From: Bacteroidota bacterium | GTDB taxonomy: Bacteria > Bacteroidota > Bacteroidia > Chitinophagales > Chitinophagaceae | Reading direction: 5' to 3' | NCBI GenBank assembly: GCA_013288285.1 | Contig: JABDCE010000027.1 | Location: 1 to 34,558 of the forward strand | DNA: 34,558 nucleotides | In this document: piece by piece, positions 23,550 to 31,780 of the stretch | How positions within the stretch are numbered: the stretch's first letter is position 1 | Layout: each line of letters starts with the position of its first letter | Made by a program: the position numbers and the translations under genes | Notes under the pieces: model-generated | What the model was told of the DNA's origin: nothing | The model's input: only the letters and a program-made list of their open reading frames with translations | Database searches by the model: none

Positions 23550-25661
23550 CTAAGGAGCAAACCCGGGATCATTTGCGCGGGCTACCGCAGCATATTTCCG
23601 CACAGAGTCCGGTTGGTTGATGGCTTTGTAGGCATGAGCCAGTATCTCGTAAGACCCTATGAAGTAAGGATCAAGGCTGATGGCCTTTTGCGAGTACCGG
23701 ATAGCCGAATCCACCTTGCCGGTATACAGGAACGAAATGCCGGCATTGGCGTAGGTGATGGCAAAGGTGGGATTAAGCGCTATTATTTTCCGGTTCAGGT
23801 CTATAGACCGTTCGTACTGTTTGTTAGTAAAGCACAGTTGCGCCAGCGACGACATAGCCAGTTGCGACTTTGGATTTATGGCTATAGCTTTCACATAGTA
23901 GGCCTCAGCCGAGTCGTTCTCTCCAATGTAACCATATAAGTTGCCCATCTGTATATGCGAGTTGCCATCGGTGGGGTACATCCAGAAAGCCTTCTTTAGA
24001 TTGGCTATTTCCTGTAGTATCAGCGCTCTTTGTTTCAGAGGGTCTTTGTCCATCCTGAACACGGTGAGTACAGGGCTGTTGAGCACATCAATGTTGTAGG
24101 CCACATCATAGGCAGGATAGTCGTAAGGGTGGTCGCGGTAGTTGGTGATGATATAGTCTGCGTTTTTCAGGTCGGTGTAGCGCATGCGGTTGCGGTCTTC
24201 TTCAGGCAGCAGCATTACATTGTTGTGCAGCAGTGCTTCGTAGTTGCTGTTCACGCGTATCACCGGCGATCTGTCTGTGCTCAGTAGGTACTCTATCCCT
24301 TGTTTGAAGCCTGTACCCCAGTAGTCCATCTCGTAGTTCTTATGCAGTTGATCCTTGCTGTGCGAGACAAAATTATTGAAGTACACCCCCTGGAAGGGGT
24401 GGTCTATGACCATAAACCCGCCGGTCAGCAGCGCCTGTGCTGCCAGCGCCACTTTCACAGCTGTTGCGTACTTTGTTTTAAGGGCTTTGTCTATGGCATA
24501 CAAAGCCAGGAGCACAAAAGGAGGGTAGATGAAATACAGGTGCCGCCAGTCGTCGTAGATCACCGAGTGCAGCAGCATCACCGCTATCACCGGCGCAATA
24601 AAGCACGCCAGGTACAACACAAAATTCCGTTCTCTTGTGTTCCGCAGAAAAGGGAGCGGTGTTTTAATAAAATGGACGGCAAGCAGCGCTATGCCGGCAA
24701 AGCCTGCTACCAGCCATAGCTCGGGATTAGTGATCAGGAACCACGTAGGGAAGTAACTAAGGGATATATCAGAAGCAGCTACAAAATGGCCTGCTATGAG
24801 GTTTCTGCCGTTATACCCTGCGTAATGCGAGAATGCTCTGTACGAGTCGATGAAGTTATGTATGGGGTGCTGCCATAGATAGGGCCATGAGGAATACAGC
24901 AGCAGGCAACTTCCTCCGCAGAACAGCAGCAGGTTTATAGCTGCTCCCTTCAGTTGCTTCTTATCCGCGAGCGCAGCCGCCAGGTCTGTAAGCAGGAACA
25001 GCAATATAAACACACTCACCATCACGCCCATTATCCTTATGCCTGTGGTATATCCGCACAGCAACCCCAGCAGGAAATATAAGGTCGGTTTATTTCTTTC
25101 AAACGCTACTTGTGCACACAGCAGGCAAAACAGCGTCATGCTCATGAACGGTATGTCCTTGCTGTTGAAGTAGGAGTGTGCATACAGCCTCGGCGCCAGC
25201 AGCAGCATCACAAGTCCAATTGTGGCCACCAGCCGGTCCTTAAACAGCCGCAATGCCAATACATAGCCAGCATACAGGCTGATAATAAAAAGAAGGTGCG
25301 TTACCAGGTGCCGCATCAGGTATATGTCGCGTGAGTCGGTAAGGCCGCATATTTTCTGTATAAAAGCCAGCACCAGCTCGTAGGCCGCACCATAGTTTAC
25401 ATCACGAATGGTAAACAGTTCTTTGCTGCCATTTATTATGTAATTATAGTTTACGTCGCCTATCAGCTTCTGGGCGGGCTCATCCCATGCTATACCATAG
25501 TCTTTGTAGGTGAGCAGGCCGGTGAGCAGCGCCAGTCCAAATAACAACAGGCCGGGCAGGTAGGGAGCCAGCCGGGGCATTGCAGCAGTATTTTGCTGCT
25601 TCACGGCCATACTATCGCCTGTTTTCGCTCCTGCGGCCTTGCCGGCCCTGCTTTTTGCCAT
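23550..25661 (-). CDS. GT-C membrane glycosyltransferase fused to C-terminal TPR domain
   Basis: A 703-residue protein. After an Ala/Lys-rich cytoplasmic N-terminus the first membrane helix (about residues 33-51) leads into TYKDYGIAWDEPAQ. The acidic DE in the first periplasmic loop is where dolichyl-phosphate-mannose/ArnT-type GT-C enzymes keep their catalytic acidic residue. About ten further hydrophobic helices follow to roughly residue 430, then a soluble part with VIRVNSNYEALLHNN. Four TPR-like repeats fill about 560-700 (IQMGNLYGYIGENDSAEAYY, YANAGISFLYTGKVDSAIRY). It probably uses a polyprenyl-phosphate sugar and glycosylates protein or lipid, with the TPRs holding the acceptor or a partner. 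Donor and acceptor are unknown. Confidence 0.78.
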   Translation of the reverse strand: MAKSRAGKAAGAKTGDSMAVKQQNTAAMPRLAPYLPGLLLFGLALLTGLLTYKDYGIAWDEPAQKLIGDVNYNYIINGSKELFTIRDVNYGAAYELVLAFIQKICGLTDSRDIYLMRHLVTHLLFIISLYAGYVLALRLFKDRLVATIGLVMLLLAPRLYAHSYFNSKDIPFMSMTLFCLLCAQVAFERNKPTLYFLLGLLCGYTTGIRIMGVMVSVFILLFLLTDLAAALADKKQLKGAAINLLLFCGGSCLLLYSSWPYLWQHPIHNFIDSYRAFSHYAGYNGRNLIAGHFVAASDISLSYFPTWFLITNPELWLVAGFAGIALLAVHFIKTPLPFLRNTRERNFVLYLACFIAPVIAVMLLHSVIYDDWRHLYFIYPPFVLLALYAIDKALKTKYATAVKVALAAQALLTGGFMVIDHPFQGVYFNNFVSHSKDQLHKNYEMDYWGTGFKQGIEYLLSTDRSPVIRVNSNYEALLHNNVMLLPEEDRNRMRYTDLKNADYIITNYRDHPYDYPAYDVAYNIDVLNSPVLTVFRMDKDPLKQRALILQEIANLKKAFWMYPTDGNSHIQMGNLYGYIGENDSAEAYYVKAIAINPKSQLAMSSLAQLCFTNKQYERSIDLNRKIIALNPTFAITYANAGISFLYTGKVDSAIRYSQKAISLDPYFIGSYEILAHAYKAINQPDSVRKYAAVARANDPGFAP

Positions 25662-25732
25662 TTATCGTTAGCGCTGATTGAGTAAAATAAATCGAAAAAT
25701 AGGCATTAAATCCGGTTTTTGAATATCCGGGC

Positions 25733-25763
25733 TTTGGAGAAATCAAAGTTTGCTATATCTTTA
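25733..25763 (+). promoter_or_regulatory. Promoter for the 191-residue beta-barrel-like protein gene
   Basis: TTTG at 25733-25736 and TATCTTTA at 25756-25763 are 19 bases apart. The -7 element matches TANNTTTG except for the last base. The ATG is 44 bases downstream. Confidence 0.55.
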
Positions 25764-25807
25764 ACCCGTTGTAAGTACTAACTCATCAACTACTTAAATA
25801 TCAGATT

Positions 25808-26383
25808 ATGATTCAAAGAGGTATCTGTATTTTATGTCTTGCCCTTTCTATGGTCGGGTTCTCTAACCGCAGTTTTGCCCAGAAAGGTAAGAGTGAATTT
25901 ACAGTTGATTACGGTTACTATAGCTTTTATTCTTTTCTCAATGTGGGCCTTAATGCCAATACGCACTATTCCAATTCATCCGGTACAGGCGTTATTACTT
26001 ATCGTTATTATCTCACCAAAGATGTGACGTTGGGTATGGGTATAGGTTACGAGAACATCAGTACCTATGGCAGCTTCGTTACTTTCGCTCCCGAGCTTAC
26101 AGTTAGCTACATAGATATGCGCCAGTCTGAAGTAAGGGTGAAATTGTATGGCTCATTCAGCGCTGGTGTTGTTGCCTTCGGCGACGGCCACATAGGTTAT
26201 GGTCATACTGATGAGTCAGGGCTGAAGCCATGGGCCTTCCAGGTAACACCTATAGGTATGCGCATCGGCAGGCAGATAGCCGGCTTCGTAGAACTGGGTT
26301 ATGGCTACAAGGGTATCTTCGATGCCGGCCTTGCAGTTCGTTTCCCCAAATACCTGCAGCACAAAGAGCCTAAAGCAGATTAA
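25808..26383 (+). CDS. Predicted exported small beta-barrel-like protein
   Basis: A 191-residue protein with a signal peptide (ICILCLALSMVGFSNRSFAQ). The mature part is built of short amphipathic strands with Tyr and Gly: FTVDYGYYSFYSF, GTGVITYRYYL, VTLGMGIGYEN, LYGSFSAGVVAFG, GFVELGYGYKGIFDAGLAVRF. It ends in a charged tail (KEPKAD). This resembles small eight-stranded outer-membrane barrels, but no family name can be given. It is a single-gene unit with its own promoter and a strong terminator. Confidence 0.68.
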   Translation: MIQRGICILCLALSMVGFSNRSFAQKGKSEFTVDYGYYSFYSFLNVGLNANTHYSNSSGTGVITYRYYLTKDVTLGMGIGYENISTYGSFVTFAPELTVSYIDMRQSEVRVKLYGSFSAGVVAFGDGHIGYGHTDESGLKPWAFQVTPIGMRIGRQIAGFVELGYGYKGIFDAGLAVRFPKYLQHKEPKAD

Positions 26384-26408
26384 TAATAATCCAGGTTATA
26401 CATACTTT

Positions 26409-26438
26409 CAGCCCCGGTTTTCGGGGCTGTTTTTTTTA
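26409..26438 (+). terminator. Rho-independent terminator
   Basis: CAGCCCCG (26409-26416) pairs perfectly with CGGGGCTG (26422-26429) around a 5-base loop, followed by nine T residues. It lies 25 bases after the stop at 26383. Confidence 0.92.
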
Positions 26439-26457
26439 ATAAATTCGTGACAAAAGC

Positions 26458-27894
26458 TCAATCATTTGCTTTCTGTGCAATAGTGTTAAAACCTACGGTT
26501 AGTGCATAGGTTGAACTGGGTTGAAAATGCATCACTATTCCCTCAATTTCTTTATCTCCTTCTTTATCAATTGTTGTTACCACGACATCTGTTATTTTAT
26601 TCTTTTTGCAAAACAGTATTAAGCTTTTTAGCTTGGCAGGGTCGTCGAAATATTTATTGCTCCATTTGATCTCAACAGCGGTAACGGGTTTTAATTTTTT
26701 ATTTAGAAATACCATATCGACCTCTCCTTTTCCCCAGTTGGCATACATGGGTTGTGTACCCTCTCTATGGAACCATTGAGCGTAAATAGCGGTTTCAACA
26801 ATATGCCCAAACATATCATCATCATTAGGTTCAACAGGTGAAAATAATGCACTTCTTAATGATGGGTTAGTGAGATATATTTTATAAATAGTGGCCCTCT
26901 TGAATCTCTTGCCGTTATCATCGATCCTGTGTATTTGCTTGATAAGAAATGCTGCCTCCAGGTATTCAATATATTTTTTCAGGGTGTCCACATTTACATT
27001 GCTATTCGTGGAAAGTGTTGTTAAGGACAATTCATTCCCGGTATAATAGGCGAGGTTCGTAAAAAAGTGATTGAGTTCCTGAACATTTTGAATACCATAC
27101 AAACTGGGCAAATCCCGTAGTAGTACCTTATCTACAATGTCACTTTTAATATACCGGCTCAGATTTGACTGTATCTTCTCCGAAAAAATAACTTCGGGGT
27201 ATCCACCGTAATTAATATAATTTATGAAGTGCTTGTTTAGTTCTTTTATATCTGTTGTTGATAAGATCTGCCTTTCTCCATCTTTCCATTTTATATTTTG
27301 GGGTTTGATCAGGTTTTCATATCCCTTAAGGCATATATACTCATGAAATGTCAAAGGGGGGAGCATAAAGTCTGTAAACCTGCCCGCACCACTTTCAGAG
27401 CTTTTTAGTTTAAGAGCGGCAGCAGCAGAGCCACTAACGATAAATTTTGTATTGGGATAACTATCTACCAACACTTTCAAATGCAATTCCCAATCTTTTA
27501 AATACTGTATTTCGTCAAAGAATACATACCAACCTTTAGGATCATTCTTGCCTACCGCTGTGCGTGCCAATGTAAACAATTGTTCCAGGTGAAAGTTCAA
27601 ATACAGTGGGTTCTCGATATTTATAAAACAAATATGGTCAGAAGCTATCTTGTCTGATATCAGATTTTCAATGGCATGATAAATTAACACTGTTTTACCT
27701 ACCCGTCTTGGCCCCATCAATACTACAGCTCTTTTAGGATCGGTTTCTTTAACTAGTTTATAGAATAAGTCAAAATAGAGCCTTCTGTTCATGCTCCCAA
27801 ATTCTGAATCGATCTGCTGGGTTTGCCACCAAGGGTTTTCAAACTTCATCCTATCCAGAATCAATTCGTTTGATATTGGCTGTAGTTTTTTCAT
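26458..27894 (-). CDS. AAA_14-type ATPase with DUF4143 domain
   Basis: A 478-residue protein. I chose ATG 27894 over the TTG at 27912, which lies inside an operator-like dyad. The P-loop GPRRVGKT is at about residues 61-68, Walker B FFDEIQ at 125-130, and SGSAAAAL at 154-161. LPPLTFHEYI and the winged-helix-like segment around YYTGNELSLTTLSTNSNVNV match the usual DUF4143 layout. Near the end, GKGEVDMVFL...VTAVEIKWS resembles a PD-(D/E)xK nuclease core (E-x-D, then E-x-K). Such proteins are patchily spread and their function is unsettled. The gene is visibly more AT-rich than its neighbours, suggesting transfer. Confidence 0.85.
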   Translation of the reverse strand: MKKLQPISNELILDRMKFENPWWQTQQIDSEFGSMNRRLYFDLFYKLVKETDPKRAVVLMGPRRVGKTVLIYHAIENLISDKIASDHICFINIENPLYLNFHLEQLFTLARTAVGKNDPKGWYVFFDEIQYLKDWELHLKVLVDSYPNTKFIVSGSAAAALKLKSSESGAGRFTDFMLPPLTFHEYICLKGYENLIKPQNIKWKDGERQILSTTDIKELNKHFINYINYGGYPEVIFSEKIQSNLSRYIKSDIVDKVLLRDLPSLYGIQNVQELNHFFTNLAYYTGNELSLTTLSTNSNVNVDTLKKYIEYLEAAFLIKQIHRIDDNGKRFKRATIYKIYLTNPSLRSALFSPVEPNDDDMFGHIVETAIYAQWFHREGTQPMYANWGKGEVDMVFLNKKLKPVTAVEIKWSNKYFDDPAKLKSLILFCKKNKITDVVVTTIDKEGDKEIEGIVMHFQPSSTYALTVGFNTIAQKAND

Positions 27895-27907
27895 AATATC
27901 ATAAATT

Positions 27908-28010
27908 AACAAGAATAATTTCCTGTTAATTACACAAAAATAAGAAAATAGCAGGAAATATTTCCTGTTATTTGCTTAAAGTGATAAAATAAGAAGAATT
28001 AATTCCTGTT
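27908..28010. promoter_or_regulatory. Triple phased operator (three 20-base dyads) upstream of the DUF4143 ATPase
   Basis: Three imperfect dyads of the form AACAGGAA-N4-TTCCTGTT lie at 27908-27927, 27950-27969 and 27991-28010, with one, one and two mismatches. Their centres are 42 and 41 bases apart, close to four helical turns each, so all three face the same side of the DNA. A minus-strand -7 element TATTTTTG (27942-27935) falls between the first two, so the first site covers the expected transcription start and the second the core promoter. No -33 box is clear. The layout suggests cooperative repression. Confidence 0.6.
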
Positions 28011-28032
28011 ATTTTTAAAAAAGGTGTAGATC

Positions 28033-28275
28033 TTATTCCTTAGGTAGTATCTTATCTATGGCCGCAGCCAGTTTCTTGTCTTTGTCCGTCACCTTATTGC
28101 CGGCATCGTGCGTGTTCAGCCATAGCTCCACTTTGTTGTAGGTGTTTGTCCAGGTGGGGTGGTGGTCCATCTTTTCGGCTATCAGCGCCACTTGCGTCAT
28201 GAAAGCAAATGCCTCCCTGAAGTTCTTGAATTCAAACTTGTGATTCAGTGCGTCATTTTTTTCTTCCCAGGCCAT
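28033..28275 (-). CDS. 4a-hydroxytetrahydrobiopterin dehydratase (pterin-4a-carbinolamine dehydratase)
   Basis: An 80-residue enzyme that dehydrates 4a-hydroxy-tetrahydropterin, recycling the cofactor of aromatic amino acid hydroxylases; the fold also occurs in moonlighting coactivators. The active-site motif is intact: HHPTWTNTYNKV with H38, H39, P40 and W42, then LNTHDAGNKVTDKD with H56. The N-terminal W and the FEFKNFREAFAFM strand-helix are in the expected places. It is slightly shorter than many homologs (about 95-100) but complete in core elements. No hydroxylase gene is in the window. Confidence 0.92.
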   Translation of the reverse strand: MAWEEKNDALNHKFEFKNFREAFAFMTQVALIAEKMDHHPTWTNTYNKVELWLNTHDAGNKVTDKDKKLAAAIDKILPKE

Positions 28276-28350
28276 GATGATTTGTTTTATTGGTGATGGT
28301 ACATAATTGTCTATTCATAAAGGTAGGCATTATCGCAGCACACTTAAAAC

Positions 28351-28379
28351 AAAAAAAAGCGCCCGATTTTATCGGGCGC
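28351..28379 (-). terminator. Second (distal) copy of the rpsA terminator hairpin
   Basis: A perfect 9-base stem (GCGCCCGAT with ATCGGGCGC) around TTT on the plus strand, followed on the minus strand by eight T residues (plus-strand A run 28351-28358). It stands about 130 bases beyond the proximal copy and backs it up, shielding the pterin dehydratase gene from rpsA read-through. Confidence 0.85.
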
Positions 28380-28480
28380 CTTATTCATTGATCAGAGCAA
28401 TGTGCTAAGCAAATTGTCGAATTGTCAAATTTACTAATTGTCGAATTGAACTACTCAGCAAACCTAAAAGTAAAGCCCAC

Positions 28481-28508
28481 AAAAAAAGCGCCCGATAAAA
28501 TCGGGCGC
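28481..28508 (-). terminator. Proximal rpsA terminator hairpin
   Basis: The same 9-base stem as the distal copy but around AAA on the plus strand, so the whole hairpin is the reverse complement of its twin. Seven T residues follow on the minus strand. It lies 80 bases beyond the rpsA stop. Confidence 0.88.
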
Positions 28509-28587
28509 CTTATTCATTGATCAGAGCAATGTGCTAAGCAAATTGTCGAATTGTCAAATTCACTAATTGCCGAATTGACTAATTGAA

Positions 28588-30585
28588 CTACTCAGCAGCA
28601 TCGTCTTCTGCTTTCTTCATTTTGTCCTTGATAGCGGCCAGTGCACCAAGGTCACCCAGTGTTGGCTTCTCTACCTTGCTCTGGAGGTTCTTCACTGCTT
28701 TCTTAGTCTTTTCAGATTCAGCCGTAGCTTCTTTCCTTGCAGACTCTTTCTCTTCAGTTTTCACCTGCTCCCAAACCTTCGAGTGAGATACCATGATACG
28801 CTTGTCGTTACGATCAAATTCTATGATCATGAACGGCAGTGTTTCTTCAGCCTCTACATTGCTGCCATCTTCTTTACGCAGGTGGCGTGCAGGTGCGTAA
28901 GCTTCAAGGCCGTACTGCAGTTGCACTGTAGCGCCCTTTTCATCCTTACGTGTTACGCTGCCTTCATGTATAGAACCGATCGGGAACACAGTTTCAAATG
29001 TATTCCATGGATCTTCTTCCAGTTGTTTGTGGCCCAGCGCCAGTTTGCGGTTTTCCTTGTCTATCGACAGGATGGCCACTTCTATCTTATCGCCGGTCTT
29101 TACAAACTCACTTGGGTGGTTGTAACGCTTGATCCAGCTCAGGTCGCTGATGTGTATCATGCCGCCTATGCCTGTTTCCAGTTCTACAAATACGCCGTAT
29201 GGAGTGATGTTCTTAACAGTGCCAGTATGGCGGCTGTCAATTGGGAATTTATTTTCGATAGTATCCCATGGGTCTTCTGTCATTTGCTTGATAGACAAGC
29301 TCATCTTACGTTCGTCCTTATCCAGGGTTACTACTACAGCTTCAAACTCTTCGCCCAGTTTAAAGAATTCTTTGGCGTTGATCGGCTGTGAAGACCACGT
29401 GATCTCTGATACGTGCACAAGGCCTTCTACGCCCGGCATGATCTCCAGGAATGCGCCATAATCTTCTATGTTCACTACCTTGCCTTTTATCTTTGCACCT
29501 TCTACTATTTCTGCAGGCAGGTTGTCCCATGGGTGTGGGGTCAGTTGTTTCAGGCCCAGGCTGATACGTTTCTTCTCGTCATCAAAGTCAAGAACCACCA
29601 CGTTCAGTTTCTGGCCGTTGTGTACCACTTCGCTTGGGTGCATTACGCGGCCCCAGCTGATGTCAGTGATATACAGCAATCCGTCTACACCGCCCAGGTC
29701 TATGAATGCGCCGAAGTCGGTAACGTTCTTCACGGTACCTTCCAGCACCTGTCCTTTCTCCAGTTGGCCTATGATCACACTGCGCTGTTGCTCGATGTCG
29801 CTTTCTATAAGCGCCTTGTGAGATACCACGGCGTTACGGATAGTTTCATTGATCTTCACCACCTTGAAGTCCATGGTCTTGCCCACATACTGGTCGTAGT
29901 CGGTTACAGGCTTCACGTCTATCTGTGAGCCAGGCAGGAATGTTTCCAGGCCATATACATCCACAATAAGACCACCCTTGGTCTTAGATGTAATGGTACC
30001 GGTAACCACTTCGCCTGTTTTGTAGAAGTCTACTATCTGCTGCCAAGCGCGTGCTGCGCGGGCCATTTTGCGGCTCAGGTGCAGGTGTCCGTGCTTGTCT
30101 TCTTTTTCTACTACCATCACCTCTATCTCATCGCCTATCTTCACATCCGGCATATCGCGGAATTCGTTCAGAGATACGAGGCCGTCTGATTTAAAGCCTA
30201 TGTTGATGATCGCATCGGTCTTGGTAAGACCTACTATTGCGCCACGCAGCAATTCCGACTCAGCTATAGCTTTGAAGGTACTGCCGTACAGTGTGTCAAA
30301 CTTCACGCGGTCGTCTTCTTTGTAAGAAGCCACATTACGCTTGTCTACGCTCCAGTCGAAATCATCGTGCGTTGTTTCCGGTATCACGTCGTAGTAATGG
30401 CGTGGCTTACGCACTTCCGGTTCAGTAGCTGCATCCATGTGCGCCAGAGCTTCTGCTTCTGCAGCGGCTTCTGCTACCGGATCTAATACTTCAGCGGGTG
30501 TGTTTGTATTTTCCGCTGCACTGTTTTGTACGGACTCATCACCCGATGTTCCGGTTGGTTCTGAATTAATTACCTGGTCTTCCAA
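28588..30585 (-). CDS. rpsA: 30S ribosomal protein S1
   Basis: A 665-residue protein with an acidic, Ala/Glu-rich N-terminal extension (to about residue 90) and six S1 (OB-fold) repeats. The repeats are recognisable from GAIVGLTKTDAIINIGFKSDG, GTITSKTKGGLIVDVYG, GTVKNVTDFGAFIDLGGVDG, GKVVNIEDYGAFLEIMPG, GTVKNITPYGVFVELETG and GSVTRKDEKGATVQLQYG. A Lys/Glu/Ala-rich tail follows. S1 recruits mRNA to the 30S subunit, which matters in Bacteroidota where Shine-Dalgarno pairing is little used. The frame opens with TTG at 30585; no in-frame ATG or GTG lies between the preceding stop and this codon, and the next in-frame ATG is about residue 50. Confidence 0.95.
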   Translation of the reverse strand: MEDQVINSEPTGTSGDESVQNSAAENTNTPAEVLDPVAEAAAEAEALAHMDAATEPEVRKPRHYYDVIPETTHDDFDWSVDKRNVASYKEDDRVKFDTLYGSTFKAIAESELLRGAIVGLTKTDAIINIGFKSDGLVSLNEFRDMPDVKIGDEIEVMVVEKEDKHGHLHLSRKMARAARAWQQIVDFYKTGEVVTGTITSKTKGGLIVDVYGLETFLPGSQIDVKPVTDYDQYVGKTMDFKVVKINETIRNAVVSHKALIESDIEQQRSVIIGQLEKGQVLEGTVKNVTDFGAFIDLGGVDGLLYITDISWGRVMHPSEVVHNGQKLNVVVLDFDDEKKRISLGLKQLTPHPWDNLPAEIVEGAKIKGKVVNIEDYGAFLEIMPGVEGLVHVSEITWSSQPINAKEFFKLGEEFEAVVVTLDKDERKMSLSIKQMTEDPWDTIENKFPIDSRHTGTVKNITPYGVFVELETGIGGMIHISDLSWIKRYNHPSEFVKTGDKIEVAILSIDKENRKLALGHKQLEEDPWNTFETVFPIGSIHEGSVTRKDEKGATVQLQYGLEAYAPARHLRKEDGSNVEAEETLPFMIIEFDRNDKRIMVSHSKVWEQVKTEEKESARKEATAESEKTKKAVKNLQSKVEKPTLGDLGALAAIKDKMKKAEDDAAE

Positions 30586-30628
30586 TGTACTGGTACTCTT
30601 TTTTGTACGGACATTTCATCAACGTCCG
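30570..30628 (-). promoter_or_regulatory. rpsA leader with hairpin and overlapping short reading frames
   Basis: On the minus strand CGGAC (30628-30624) pairs with GTCCG (30612-30608) across an 11-base loop. An ATG at 30614 opens a 14-codon frame (MSVQKRVPVHWKTR) that stops at 30570 and overlaps the rpsA TTG. Another ATG at 30619 opens a second short frame. This leader could control S1 translation, but the short frames may be chance. Confidence 0.35.
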
Positions 30629-30799
30629 GAGGTTAAAAAATGAAATTTTCCCCAAATTTTTTTTGGGAGTGCGAAGATATGGAAAAATAATGGAATTCTG
30701 AGCTGTGAGCCCTTACGGGGATATTTTACGGGATTTGATAGGTCAGGATTGGCTAATTTATGTAAAATTATAAACATATTTAACTTCTCGTGGACTGTG

Positions 30800-31681
30800 T
30801 TATTGCTTCACAAATTTTCCCGAGAACACCAGCCCCTTTTGATTATCTGTTACCCGGTAAACGTAAATACCTGGTACTTTTATTTTGTCTCCAATCACCC
30901 ACTGATCTTTGTTTTGAATAGTAGCGTTGATGATCGATTGTCCTACGTCGTTGACTATTACAATTGAGCCAGACGAGATGGTATAAGGAAAAACTATTTT
31001 GCTGGTTTCGATTATTGGGTCAGGGAAGAGTGTCGTTGTTGTGTTTTTTGATGCGACTTCATTTACGCCAAGTACACAGGTTTTAGCATTATCAAAATTC
31101 AGGTCGTCTTGTGAGGCGATGATTCCATGAGACAAAACAGGTTGGCTTAACGCTTGATGTCCATTGTAATTTGTAAAACAGGTCAGTTGCACGGAAGCAA
31201 ATAGACCAATTTTTGTGAAGGGCCGATCGAACCCATTTGTAGATCCAATGCCCTCAATAACATAATAATCTGGACTTTCGAGGTCAGAAATCTGCCAAAT
31301 TTTATATGTGACTCCATTTATGATGGTACTACTCATGCTGCTAACCCGGGTTGCCGCAGAACCAATGGTATCACCAACAACCAGGTTATAATCATAGAGT
31401 ACTTTATCAATATTGTCTGTCGGTCCGTTTGTGTAAAACACCTTATTGGCAACCGTATCTTCCCGTATACAATAAGAACCAAGGTTAAAATATTGTCGTC
31501 CACTAATAGTAGTACTGCCAGAATAAGAATAAGTTATACCGGTGCGGCGTTCACCAACACCCATATAAAATACAGTTTGCAAACAAGTCCACATATTCGT
31601 GCTATCACAAAAATGTATCTTCTGCCCAATGGAAGATAAACTGAGTATTATAGAGAGGAATAAGATTGATAGCGTTTTCAT
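30800..31681 (-). CDS. Secreted protein with T9SS type A sorting domain, body unrecognised
   Basis: A 293-residue protein with a signal peptide (MKTLSILFLSIILSLSSIGQ). The central part is beta-rich and contains four Cys residues that could form disulfides (FCDSTNMWTCL, YCIRED, LTCFTNYN); I recognise no domain. The last about 75 residues are the sorting domain: LFPDPIIETSKIVFPY, GSIVIVNDVGQSI, KVPGIYVYRVTD and a Lys-containing end (GKFVKQ). It should be exported through T9SS and anchored or released at the surface. The gene is AT-richer than most of the window. Function unknown. Confidence 0.78.
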   Translation of the reverse strand: MKTLSILFLSIILSLSSIGQKIHFCDSTNMWTCLQTVFYMGVGERRTGITYSYSGSTTISGRQYFNLGSYCIREDTVANKVFYTNGPTDNIDKVLYDYNLVVGDTIGSAATRVSSMSSTIINGVTYKIWQISDLESPDYYVIEGIGSTNGFDRPFTKIGLFASVQLTCFTNYNGHQALSQPVLSHGIIASQDDLNFDNAKTCVLGVNEVASKNTTTTLFPDPIIETSKIVFPYTISSGSIVIVNDVGQSIINATIQNKDQWVIGDKIKVPGIYVYRVTDNQKGLVFSGKFVKQ

Positions 31682-31780
31682 TGAGGTATATTATATCTTA
31701 AAGGTATGTATTTATTGGTTCAAAGTTTTTTTATTTTCAATTGATTTTGTAGAAAACGTATAAAATGTTCTGAATTGTGT

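Larger units (their letters stand above)
28351..28597. repeat. Tandem direct duplication covering the rpsA 3' end, AATTG array and terminator
   Basis: This covers the 312-base gene-free stretch before rpsA. Copy 1 (about 28351-28460) and copy 2 (about 28481-28597) match almost base for base: A run, terminator hairpin, TTATTCATTGATCAGAG, CAATGTGCTAAGC, an AATTG-rich array, and CTACTCAGCA. Copy 2 ends inside the last codons of rpsA, so copy 1 carries a short relic of the gene end. Differences are a few substitutions, an extra 8-base unit in the copy 2 array, and a hairpin loop of opposite orientation. Confidence 0.9.

Noticed and set aside
27895-28020. The three dyads as insertion-sequence ends or plasmid iterons
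   Set aside because: No transposase, replication protein or matching repeat is found on the far side of the ATPase gene; the promoter overlap fits an operator better.
28783-29391. Long plus-strand frames opposite rpsA
   Set aside because: They mirror the conserved S1 repeats on the other strand and have aromatic/Cys-rich, domain-free translations.
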